The notes under the pieces: model-generated | What the model saw: the letters and a program-made list of their open reading frames with translations, nothing else | The model's database searches: none | What the model was told of the DNA's origin: nothing | Made by a program: the position numbers and the translations under genes | Assembly: GCA_905215045.1 (NCBI GenBank) | Contig: CAJMOO010000013.1 | Coordinates: forward strand, 1 to 29,638 | Direction of reading: 5' to 3' | Length of the DNA: 29,638 nucleotides | Source of the DNA: an uncultured bacterium | Lineage (GTDB): Bacteria > Bacillota_A > Clostridia > Lachnospirales > Lachnospiraceae | In this document: piece by piece, positions 23,156 through 29,638 of the stretch | Numbering within the stretch: position 1 is the first letter of the stretch | Layout of the letters: every line of letters starts with the position of its first letter

Positions 23156-25204
23156 TTAAAAGTCCCACATATCCATTACATCATCATATTGATCAATTTC
23201 TATTTCTAATAGTTTTGCTATCTTCTTTCCGGCTGTAGAACTATTCCTTAATTCTTTGATCAAAGATCTTGCTTCTTTTATATATCCATAAACGATACAA
23301 CTACTTGACAACATATAAAGGAATTCTTCGGAGCAGATGCGATTTTCTTCTTTGTATGCAAAAAGCTTGTCTATATCTTCTTTCATTCCCGTACTTTCGA
23401 TGTTGTACAAACGCTCCTGTATACTGCGTGGAAATTCGTATAAATGTTGCTGTTTTGTGTTTTTGAAATTTTCTTTGTCAGACAGCATTCCTATACTCCA
23501 TGGAGACATGTTTTGTTCCATTGCATATTTATCACGACTTCTTGCCTTTAATATCGGCAATTCCAATTCTATCATGAGATCACTGATCATATTCCACATT
23601 TCTGCATAAATGTCTGGAGTCCATGTTTTATTCACTCTGGTTTTTATATTTTCTATAATTACATCCAGCGTATCTCCACTCATGACTGAACTTATCGTAT
23701 TAAATAATATTTCTGATGTTTCCTGCTCTGGCATACGAAATTGCTCTTGCAACATCACAAACAGAATATTGATTGCTTCTGCTCTGTTTGCAATATTATC
23801 TGTTAGTTCATTAATCTCCCATTCTGGAAATTCATTAAATGGAAGATCTTTTGCATAAATCTCTCTCTTTTCTATGATCTTGTGGATATCCATTCCATGC
23901 ATCGCAACATATGCTGTTCCATCTGGTTCTTGGTATGTATTTAATAGATCATTCATTCTTCCTCGCCAGTAAACATATCGAAAGAATTCTCTTTTTCCTT
24001 GTTTCGGATCATACGTTTTTTTGTATATTTTGTATAATTCTTCTAATTCGATCACACAGTATAGCTGCATCAATCTTCCTACTCTGTCATCAAATGTTTC
24101 TATCTTTGTATAGATTTCGTCTTCTGTTTTCTGATCCAAAACATCTATATACTCTTTCAGATCAGAGGCAAGATGCACTTCTGCTATATCATCTTTAATT
24201 TCATATTCCCCAAATCCTAAAACAAATGCTTTGGCGCAAATATCAGCTTCATCATATGATATATCTATTATATTATTATTCGAGTGATACATCCATTGTT
24301 TCAAACCATCATACTCATCTTGGTTCATAACATATAATACATATTCTGGATGTTCTCTTAATGTATCCGAAATACTGCTGATCCTTTCCATATGTGATTT
24401 TGATCTGTTTTTTGGAATCCTTAGATATTTACAATAATCACTGGATTGATCTTCGCTTAGATTTTCCTGTAATTCTTTTTGTGTTTTTGATGAAACACAA
24501 AGCTTGATCTTACCGTTTTTCTTTATATGATCTTCCCACTCTTCTGATCTGTTATCTAAATTGCCCTTTGTTTCTTCCAAATACATATCCTGCCATGCAT
24601 TTTTCAACACATCTTCCAGGTCATTTTCTGGCATCTTACTTATTTCGTCAAAAAATCCGTTTAATATATCTATCTTATCCTGTTCGTTGAGTATTTTGAT
24701 CTCATCTTTTTGTTTATGCTTTGGAAATACCATCTGACGGAACTGGCTTTCCACAAATTTTCTGTCAAAAGGAGAAACTTCTTCATTCATTTCCCAGTTC
24801 CAGACCCCTCCGCTGTCTTCCATGAAATTATCACCTTTATATTTTACCAGTTTGGGAGATCGTTCTTCATAATCCGACTCATATTTTTCTATATTGATCT
24901 TGTGACGCCAATCATCTCCAAAATCATAGATGTAGCGGATCCATTTGTAATTTTTAAAGAAGAAATCAATATTCGTATCGAAATCATTGTAATGATTTCC
25001 CCACGGATCAAATCCTCCTTCATCATCTATCACAATGTCATCCGATGGTATATGAAATCCATGAAGATGAGCGTCGTCCCAGTCAAATAATATCTGTATG
25101 ATCTTATGTAATTCAAAAAAAGTGATCTGATCTGGTACGATAACTCTTCTCCATACCGGCGGATGTGTATCTTCTATTACAATTTTGCATGTGTAACCTG
25201 GCAT
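23156..25204 (-). CDS. pRiA4b ORF-3-like domain protein with long helical C-terminus
   Basis: The protein is 682 aa. Residues 1-185 match the plasmid pRiA4b ORF-3/IS1096 passenger fold: YTCKIVIEDTHPPVWRR, FFELHKIIQILFDWDDAHLHGF and YIYDFGDDWRH are its usual signatures. The remaining 500 residues are mostly helical and acidic. The stretch VIELEELYKIYKKTY plus FFRYVYWRGRM, and the later LELPILKARSR, look like a module also found fused to such proteins in gut Clostridia; I know no function for it. No catalytic motif, signal or TM segment is seen. AAGGGA lies nine bases before ATG. It ends at the long hairpin. It is near the spore gene, but no operon link is clear. Confidence 0.75.
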   Translation of the reverse strand: MPGYTCKIVIEDTHPPVWRRVIVPDQITFFELHKIIQILFDWDDAHLHGFHIPSDDIVIDDEGGFDPWGNHYNDFDTNIDFFFKNYKWIRYIYDFGDDWRHKINIEKYESDYEERSPKLVKYKGDNFMEDSGGVWNWEMNEEVSPFDRKFVESQFRQMVFPKHKQKDEIKILNEQDKIDILNGFFDEISKMPENDLEDVLKNAWQDMYLEETKGNLDNRSEEWEDHIKKNGKIKLCVSSKTQKELQENLSEDQSSDYCKYLRIPKNRSKSHMERISSISDTLREHPEYVLYVMNQDEYDGLKQWMYHSNNNIIDISYDEADICAKAFVLGFGEYEIKDDIAEVHLASDLKEYIDVLDQKTEDEIYTKIETFDDRVGRLMQLYCVIELEELYKIYKKTYDPKQGKREFFRYVYWRGRMNDLLNTYQEPDGTAYVAMHGMDIHKIIEKREIYAKDLPFNEFPEWEINELTDNIANRAEAINILFVMLQEQFRMPEQETSEILFNTISSVMSGDTLDVIIENIKTRVNKTWTPDIYAEMWNMISDLMIELELPILKARSRDKYAMEQNMSPWSIGMLSDKENFKNTKQQHLYEFPRSIQERLYNIESTGMKEDIDKLFAYKEENRICSEEFLYMLSSSCIVYGYIKEARSLIKELRNSSTAGKKIAKLLEIEIDQYDDVMDMWDF

Positions 25205-25224
25205 TTCATAATTTCCCTTTGATT

Positions 25225-25473
25225 CTATCTATGAAGATATTTCTCTTTCGTTGCAAGTCCACCCCTGATGTGACGTTCAGATTTATTGATGTCTAGTACC
25301 TTTCTTGCTTGTCTAGCAAGTGTTTTGTTGATCGTTTCTAACCGTTCTGTCACATCTTTATGTACTGTGCTTTTGCTGACGCCGAACTGCTTGGCTGTCT
25401 GGCGTACTGTAGCATTATGTTCAATGATGTAGATCGCACTTTCAATGACTCTTTCTTCCATGTATTTCTTCAA
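25225..25473 (-). CDS. spoIIID: Sporulation transcriptional regulator SpoIIID
   Basis: The protein is 82 aa, and nearly every feature of SpoIIID is present: a helix-turn-helix (TVRQTAKQFGVSKSTVHKD, about 22-40), then RL-x-x-IN, and the basic C-terminal KSERHIRGGLATKEKY. SpoIIID switches mother-cell genes during sporulation, downstream of SigE. The start is TTG (25473), eight bases after GGGGG, and gives the same N-terminal length as the Bacillus protein. A SigE-type promoter precedes it. The gene lies 69 bp after a CobW operon and 20 bp before the pRiA4b gene. Confidence 0.96.
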   Translation of the reverse strand: MKKYMEERVIESAIYIIEHNATVRQTAKQFGVSKSTVHKDVTERLETINKTLARQARKVLDINKSERHIRGGLATKEKYLHR

Positions 25474-25504
25474 TGGAAAAGCCCCCTGTAAATGTTGTTT
25501 TTAC

Positions 25505-25533
25505 AGTGTATGCTTGGGGCAGGGTTGCTATGT
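25505..25533 (-). promoter_or_regulatory. SigE-type promoter of spoIIID
   Basis: On the minus strand CATACACT (25512-25505) matches the SigE -10 CATACANT. ACATAGC (25533-25527) stands 14 bp upstream as the -35, the expected spacing. SigE control of spoIIID is known in Bacillus. Confidence 0.65.
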
Positions 25534-25542
25534 CCTTAAAAT

Positions 25543-26496
25543 CTAGAAATATACCAATTGTTCTTTTGGCGGTTCTGATTTTTCGATTCTGATCGCTGTT
25601 AAGATTGGCATTGTCTTATCATATGCTTCATTGTATTCTGAATGAATCTGTGCTGTTAATGTTACCCATTCGTTATTGAGAATTCTCTTTAATGTCTTGG
25701 ATTTCGTCTGGTTTAATCTGCACAGATATCCAATAAATGTCATATCATCTTCACAACATGTCATTGCTTTACGTCCAGGAATGATCATTCCCGGTGGCAT
25801 CTTTGGACTGCGCTGGACCTGAACACGCATTTCCACAGTCTTTCCTTCGTAAACCTCTGGACGTTCCATCGCATCGATATACCAGATTCCATAATCTTCG
25901 TCTTCGACTTTGATCACATCTGCATTCACATCATATGGCAGCAGTTCATCCTGTGCCATCTCTTTTCCATCGGCACGTTCGAAACCTACCTGTGCTCTTG
26001 GATTGACTGCTTTGATGCTTCTTCGGAAACTTCCCATATTCGTATTGTCATCACAGCGGTTAAAAATGACAAGATCTGCCATCTTAAACATTTCCATAAA
26101 CATAGATTTCATATTTTTCAAATACAAATCTGCTGTAGATGCATCAACTGTTACGATCACCTGATATAACTCAAGATCTGTCTCATCTACTACATCCATC
26201 AGATCGTCAATGGAGTACATTCCATTGTATTCGATCATGACACGGTCTGGATAATAATTTCTCTGACATCCTCTGACAAATTCTTTTGTGAAATCTTCCA
26301 TATTTTCAATATTCACCACGAATGAATTTGTCTTCTCTAGCATTTCTTTATCGTATTCGACTTCTCCTTCTTCAAACGTAAGGATCATTGTTTTCTCGCC
26401 GTCATTAAAATAATCCTGGTTTAATGTTTCTTTGATCAGTGTTGATTTTCCACTTTCTAAAAATCCCCATACCAGGTATGCCGGTAATTCGTACAT
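25543..26496 (-). CDS. CobW/COG0523 GTPase fused to a DUF1980-like C-terminal domain
   Basis: The protein is 317 aa. The N-terminal G3E GTPase domain has Walker A GFLESGKST (11-19) and the NKxD-type motif NRCD (146-149), but the usual GCxCC metal motif of COG0523 proteins is absent. From about 213 the protein resembles the C-terminal domain of TIGR03943/YcgQ proteins (DUF1980): YEGKTVEMRVQV, RKAMTCCEDDMTFIGYLCR with C247-C248, EWVTLTAQI and a final EPPKEQLVYF. So a GTPase and a candidate metal-binding Cys-pair domain are joined. AGGAGG precedes ATG by seven bases; the gap to the His-rich GTPase upstream is 18 bp, one operon. A metal-delivery role is inferred. Confidence 0.85.
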   Translation of the reverse strand: MYELPAYLVWGFLESGKSTLIKETLNQDYFNDGEKTMILTFEEGEVEYDKEMLEKTNSFVVNIENMEDFTKEFVRGCQRNYYPDRVMIEYNGMYSIDDLMDVVDETDLELYQVIVTVDASTADLYLKNMKSMFMEMFKMADLVIFNRCDDNTNMGSFRRSIKAVNPRAQVGFERADGKEMAQDELLPYDVNADVIKVEDEDYGIWYIDAMERPEVYEGKTVEMRVQVQRSPKMPPGMIIPGRKAMTCCEDDMTFIGYLCRLNQTKSKTLKRILNNEWVTLTAQIHSEYNEAYDKTMPILTAIRIEKSEPPKEQLVYF

Positions 26497-26514
26497 CTTT
26501 TTTCCTCCTGTTAT

Positions 26515-27636
26515 TTAAAAGAATAAACCTTCTAATTCATCTTCTTTTAATTTTGATCCGATCACACAGATTCTTCCTGTGTAGTCTGCACTTCCTTCAC
26601 GGATTTCATATTCTCCTGGAACAAGATCAAACTGAACCCATGATCCATCTTCTGTCTGTAAAATACCTTTGGATCTTAAGATCATACCATAGCTGTCATC
26701 TTTGGATAATTTCTGTAAGATCGTATCCAGTTCTTCCTTATTATATTTCTTAGGTGTTTCTTTGCCCCAGCTTGTAAACACTTCATCTGCATGATGATGG
26801 TGGTGATGATCGTGGTCATGTCCGCATCCACAGCTGCATTCTTCATCGTGATCGTGATGATGATGTTCATGATCATGGTCGTGATCGTGTCCACATCCGC
26901 AACCACATTCTTCATCGTGATCATGGTGATGATGTTCATGGTCGTGGTCGTGATGATGTTCGTGATCATGGTCGTGATCATGGTGTCCACCGCACACAGG
27001 GCAGATTTCCTCTTCTTCTAATAATTCTTTGACCATATCATTTCCATCTTCCATAACTTTTAAGATCTGTTCTCCAGAAAGCTCATCCCATGGTGTTGTG
27101 ATGATCGCAGCTTTTTCGTTATGTTCACGAAGCAGTGCTACACTTTCATTTAATTTATCTTCTGCTACATCTCCTGTACGGCTTAAGATGATGGATCCTG
27201 CATATTCTACCTGATTATTATAGAATTCACCGAAGTTCTTTATATACATCTTGCATTTCTTTGCATCTGCAACTGTCACAAAGCTGTTTAAGTCTAGTTC
27301 AACATCTTCCGCAACACCTTGTACAGCTTTGATAACGTCTGATAATTTACCAACTCCTGATGGTTCAATGATGATACGGTCTGGGTTGTACTGTGTAACT
27401 ACTTCTTTTAATGCACTTCCGAAGTCTCCAACTAAAGAACAACAAATACATCCAGAATTCATCTCTGTTACTTCAATCCCTGCGTCCTTAAGGAATCCTC
27501 CATCGATACCAATCTCGCCAAATTCATTCTCGATCAGTACGACTTTCTCTCCTTTTAATGCTTCTTTTAATAATTTCTGGATCAGAGTTGTTTTACCTGC
27601 TCCTAAAAATCCTGATATGATATCAATCTTTGCCAT
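26515..27636 (-). CDS. CobW/COG0523 GTPase with His/Cys-rich metal-binding segment
   Basis: The protein is 373 aa. Walker A is GFLGAGKTT (9-17), the metal motif is GCICC (62-66), and the CobW C-terminal domain is at about 285-373. Between them, residues 211-282 hold CPVC, then 32 histidines and 8 cysteines, including two copies of HEHHHHDHDEEC followed by GCGCG or SCGCG. Family knowledge: COG0523 GTPases deliver zinc, nickel or cobalt to target proteins, and His tracts store metal. It is the first gene of a two-GTPase operon. GGAAGG lies nine bases before ATG. A leader hairpin TGCTTTT/AAAAGCA lies at about 27700-27716. Which metal is used cannot be told from this sequence; no Zur box was recognised. 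Confidence 0.93.
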   Translation of the reverse strand: MAKIDIISGFLGAGKTTLIQKLLKEALKGEKVVLIENEFGEIGIDGGFLKDAGIEVTEMNSGCICCSLVGDFGSALKEVVTQYNPDRIIIEPSGVGKLSDVIKAVQGVAEDVELDLNSFVTVADAKKCKMYIKNFGEFYNNQVEYAGSIILSRTGDVAEDKLNESVALLREHNEKAAIITTPWDELSGEQILKVMEDGNDMVKELLEEEEICPVCGGHHDHDHDHEHHHDHDHEHHHHDHDEECGCGCGHDHDHDHEHHHHDHDEECSCGCGHDHDHHHHHHADEVFTSWGKETPKKYNKEELDTILQKLSKDDSYGMILRSKGILQTEDGSWVQFDLVPGEYEIREGSADYTGRICVIGSKLKEDELEGLFF

Positions 27637-27744
27637 TTTATATTACCTTCCTTTATGTTCTATTCTTATCTTTCCTGTCACCTTAGACTTTCCGTTTTTT
27701 TGCTTTTGAAAAAAGCAGAAAACTTGAGGTTAGGGAACAAATAT

Positions 27745-27772
27745 ATTTTACTACTTCCATAATATTTGTCAA
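27745..27772 (-). promoter_or_regulatory. Promoter of the CobW operon
   Basis: On the minus strand a perfect TTGACA (27772-27767), a 16-bp spacer and TAAAAT (27750-27745). Its -35 overlaps that of the divergent promoter. Confidence 0.75.
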
Positions 27773-27794
27773 AACATTCTTTCAGGAGTATAAT
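27766..27794 (+). promoter_or_regulatory. Promoter of the GldA-like dehydrogenase
   Basis: TTGTCA (27766-27771), a 17-bp spacer and a perfect TATAAT (27789-27794). It shares five of six -35 bases with the opposite promoter. Confidence 0.75.
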
Positions 27795-27830
27795 GAAAAA
27801 AATTAACAAAACGAAGGAGTTATATGACTT

Positions 27831-28901
27831 ATGAGAAAATACTACCCAAATTACTCCATTGGAACCGACGCATATGCCGACATCCCTATGGTATGTGAAA
27901 AATACGGAACAAAAGCTGTGATCATCGGAGGAACACATGCCTTGGCTGCCGCTGCCGATCTGATCAAAGAAGCTGTTGCTGACAGCAATATCATGATCAC
28001 CGGTGTCTTTGAATACGGTGGTGAAGCCAGTCGTGAACACATAGATGAATTAAATTCTCATCAAGAAGTTATTGATGCTGATATGATCTTTGCATGTGGT
28101 GGCGGAAAAGCGATTGATACTTGTAAAGTATTGTCACAGGAAAGCAACCGACCATTCTTTACATTTCCAACGATTGCTTCTACTTGTGCTTCTTGTACAT
28201 CACTTGGTATCATCTATCATCCAGATGGTTCCCTTCGTGAATATTCTTTCCAGGAGAAACCTTCTGAATGGATTTTTATCAATACACAAGTGATCGCCAA
28301 TGCTCCTGAAAAGTACCTGTGGGCTGGAATTGGTGATACAATGGCTAAATTTTATGAATGTACAACCAGTGCCCGTGGTGATAATGATCTAGACCATAGC
28401 ACTTCCATGGGCGTCCAGATCAGTAATCTTTGTGCCAGACCATTAGTAAAATACGGTGTAGAAGCCTTAGAAGAATGTCGAAATCATACTCCTGGAAAAG
28501 CTCTGGAAGAAGTCATTCTTGGAATTATCGTTTCTACTGGTTTTGTGTCAAATCTTGTCGGAATTGATTTAAATACCGGACTTGCACATGCCTGCTATAA
28601 CGGATTTACTGTATGTAAATCTACCGAAGAACATGGACATCTGCATGGTGAGATCGTTGCTTATTGTATCCTGATCTTATTAAAAGTTGATCATCAGGAA
28701 GAGGAATTTAAGAAAATCTATGAATTCTCCAAGAATATGGGATTTCCTGTGAAACTTGCGGATATTCATGCGACGATTGATGATATGGATGCTGTGATCA
28801 CAAAGGCTTTATCTGGAATTGATGTACGTGTATGGCCTTATGAAGTAACTCCTGATATGATCCTTGATGCTGTAAAAGAGATCGAGCAAGTTGCTTTATA
28901 A
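27831..28901 (+). CDS. GldA-family metal-dependent dehydrogenase (glycerol dehydrogenase-like)
   Basis: The protein is 356 aa, the usual length of iron-containing/GldA alcohol dehydrogenases. The NAD-binding motif is GGGKAIDTCK and the PTIASTCASCTSLGIIY stretch follows. The metal ligands equal to GldA Asp173, His256 and His274 are in GIGDTMAK, GLAHACYNG and HLHGEIVAY. Family members oxidise glycerol or reduce ketones and hydroxyketones with NAD; the substrate here is open. AAGGAG is 11 bases from ATG, rather far. The divergent position to two metal GTPases suggests a possible link to metal supply, which is inference. Two hairpins follow the stop. Confidence 0.92.
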   Translation: MRKYYPNYSIGTDAYADIPMVCEKYGTKAVIIGGTHALAAAADLIKEAVADSNIMITGVFEYGGEASREHIDELNSHQEVIDADMIFACGGGKAIDTCKVLSQESNRPFFTFPTIASTCASCTSLGIIYHPDGSLREYSFQEKPSEWIFINTQVIANAPEKYLWAGIGDTMAKFYECTTSARGDNDLDHSTSMGVQISNLCARPLVKYGVEALEECRNHTPGKALEEVILGIIVSTGFVSNLVGIDLNTGLAHACYNGFTVCKSTEEHGHLHGEIVAYCILILLKVDHQEEEFKKIYEFSKNMGFPVKLADIHATIDDMDAVITKALSGIDVRVWPYEVTPDMILDAVKEIEQVAL

Positions 28902-28911
28902 AATAACTTTA

Positions 28912-28929
28912 TCAAGGGGATTCCCTTGA
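28912..28929 (+). terminator. Small hairpin after the dehydrogenase gene
   Basis: TCAAGGG and CCCTTGA pair around a GATT loop, 11 bases after the stop. Only AAATTT follows, so it is a weak terminator or an mRNA 3' end protector. Confidence 0.5.
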
Positions 28930-28944
28930 AATTTCCTATGATAT

Positions 28945-28980
28945 AAAAAGGATATTGGTGTCACGATCAATATCCTTTTT
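28945..28980. terminator. Bidirectional terminator between dehydrogenase and thioesterase genes
   Basis: A perfect 13-bp stem AAAAAGGATATTG/CAATATCCTTTTT with a 10-nt loop serves both convergent genes. It ends two bases before the thioesterase stop. Confidence 0.88.
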
Positions 28981-28982
28981 CT

Positions 28983-29441
28983 TTATTTTTCTGTATTAAA
29001 TTTCTTAAATGGCCGCGGTGTCATAAATGTCCCGCTGGCGCTTCCGACGAGTTCTTCTCCTACATAGGCTTTTCCAACAAAATTCATGATCGTTTTTCCT
29101 GTGGACACTGCTTCTACCTCTGTTCTTACGGTTGCTCCTGTTGGTATTCCTTTTAAAAATGTTGTAGAAAGCTGCACCGTTGGGGCTACACTATAATCGC
29201 CCAATCCAGCAGTCAATGTTCCAAATGCAATATCAAACATCCCTGCCAGAGAACCTCCAAACATGATTCCAAATGCATTTTCATGAAACTTTGTGGCCTC
29301 GAACGTCATGGTTAAACTTTTGGTATCATAATTAAAATCTGTGACAGTTCCTTTTAATTCTTTAAATATTCCATGTTCGTTGATCTCATCTAACTGTTCC
29401 ATTCTTTTTCGGATCTGCTTCTCAAAATTTTCTTTGCTCAT
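28983..29441 (-). CDS. PaaI/YdiI-type hotdog thioesterase
   Basis: The protein is 152 aa with a single hotdog fold. The helix motif FGGSLAGMFDIAFGTLT (about 59-75) carries the expected G-G and catalytic-type D. The strands VQLSTTFLKGIPTG and GKAYVGEELVGSASGTFM complete the domain. Such enzymes hydrolyse acyl- or aryl-CoA thioesters; the substrate is not predictable. AGGAG lies ten bases before ATG. It has its own promoter and is convergent with the dehydrogenase gene. Confidence 0.88.
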   Translation of the reverse strand: MSKENFEKQIRKRMEQLDEINEHGIFKELKGTVTDFNYDTKSLTMTFEATKFHENAFGIMFGGSLAGMFDIAFGTLTAGLGDYSVAPTVQLSTTFLKGIPTGATVRTEVEAVSTGKTIMNFVGKAYVGEELVGSASGTFMTPRPFKKFNTEK

Positions 29442-29510
29442 CTTTTTCTTGCTCCTGCTTATTATCTCTTTTCATGCTTAAATCGATGTAAATTTCATTT
29501 TATGTCTGCC

Positions 29511-29539
29511 ATTTTATCATATTTCCACTTTTATGTATA
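29511..29539 (-). promoter_or_regulatory. Extended -10 promoter of the thioesterase gene
   Basis: On the minus strand TATACA (29539-29534), a 17-bp spacer and TAAAAT (29516-29511), with TGA before the -10. Confidence 0.55.
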
Positions 29540-29586
29540 GAAACTGTTATATGGAACATCCTATAAACAAAAGGAGTTTTACAATT

Positions 29587-29638
29587 ATGGATAATGAAAA
29601 TTTATTAAACAGTATTTATCAAAACATTGCAATGGTTT
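29587..29638 (+). CDS. Start of an unidentified gene (cut by the window edge)
   Basis: ATG at 29587 has AAGGAG ten bases upstream, and the frame stays open for 17 codons to the edge (begins MDNENLLNSIYQNI). The short helix-like N-terminus is not enough to name a family. Confidence 0.65.
   Translation, partial: MDNENLLNSIYQNIAMV

Noticed and set aside
26797..26990. CRISPR-like or tandem DNA repeat
   Set aside because: The periodicity is protein-coding (His/Asp/Glu codons) within the GTPase gene, with no spacers.
26682..27021. ORFs on both strands across the His-rich region
   Set aside because: They are low-complexity shadows (MITTMI-like and MMMVVM-like) of the CAT/CAC repeats of the GTPase gene.
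27637..27830. Zur-type operator upstream of the CobW operon
   Set aside because: No AT-rich dyad of the usual Zur form could be recognised; only a small leader hairpin and the two promoters are seen.
27824..27898. Small leader ORF overlapping the dehydrogenase start
   Set aside because: Its ATG is only four bases from AAGGAG and it has no recognisable peptide; probably chance.

Overview
This window looks like a chromosomal stretch of a low-GC, spore-forming Firmicute of the Clostridia, most like a gut Lachnospiraceae (an Anaerostipes-type genome would fit, but the species cannot be proved from the sequence). The reasons are AT-rich codon use, strong AGGAGG ribosome sites, consensus SigA promoters, a T-box leader, SpoIIID, and typical gut-fermenter genes (cellobiose-type PTS, glycogen debranching, GldA-type dehydrogenase). 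No rRNA, tRNA, CRISPR array or complete insertion sequence is visible.

Layout. 1-160: the 5' part of an asparagine-type T-box leader and its promoter, transcribed leftward out of the window. 215-1991: a dus-fic gene pair. 2081-7344: a leftward beta-glucoside/cellobiose module: PTS IIC, IIB, IIA, a ROK kinase, a GH1 6-phospho-beta-glucosidase, and a GntR/UTRA regulator with its own promoter. The IIC promoter carries a nested dyad operator. 7550-8416: stand-alone purC. 8417-8968: a gene-free convergent gap with a perfect 54-bp-arm hairpin, a short repeat motif and a second 231-nt inverted-repeat element. 8969-11831: GlgX-type debranching enzyme and a YczE-like membrane protein. 12108-14947: an AGCS symporter and a membrane diguanylate cyclase whose 3' ends overlap. 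15112-19679: a MarR-controlled heterodimeric ABC exporter. 19811-20851: a SEC-C protein, an orphan three-hairpin element and a 69-aa membrane protein. 20861-25204: RarA, a small VTC/CYTH-like protein, a second long perfect hairpin, and a large pRiA4b-ORF3 protein. 25225-25533: SpoIIID with a SigE-type promoter. 25543-27636: two COG0523/CobW GTPases, one with a DUF1980-like C-terminal domain and one with a very His/Cys-rich segment. 27831-28901: a GldA-family dehydrogenase, divergent from the GTPase operon. 28983-29441: a hotdog thioesterase. From 29587 the start of another gene.

How the genes work together. The PTS imports and phosphorylates a beta-glucoside disaccharide, the GH1 enzyme splits it, the ROK kinase phosphorylates the released free glucose, and the GntR/UTRA protein presumably senses a sugar phosphate and controls the operon. 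The MarR protein is the first gene of the exporter operon, and two matched operators sit over its start site. The two GTPases look like a metal-allocation pair; their promoter shares its -35 hexamer with that of a metal-dependent dehydrogenase.

The least explained parts are the intergenic structures: the long palindromes at 8425-8542, 8700-8930 and 22972-23049, the motif shared by 8553-8652 and 23064-23095, and the hairpin cluster at 20417-20503. Also unusual are the GTPase-DUF1980 fusion, the ROK kinase that has lost its zinc site, and the 682-aa pRiA4b-type protein. No complete new defence or mobile system could be shown.
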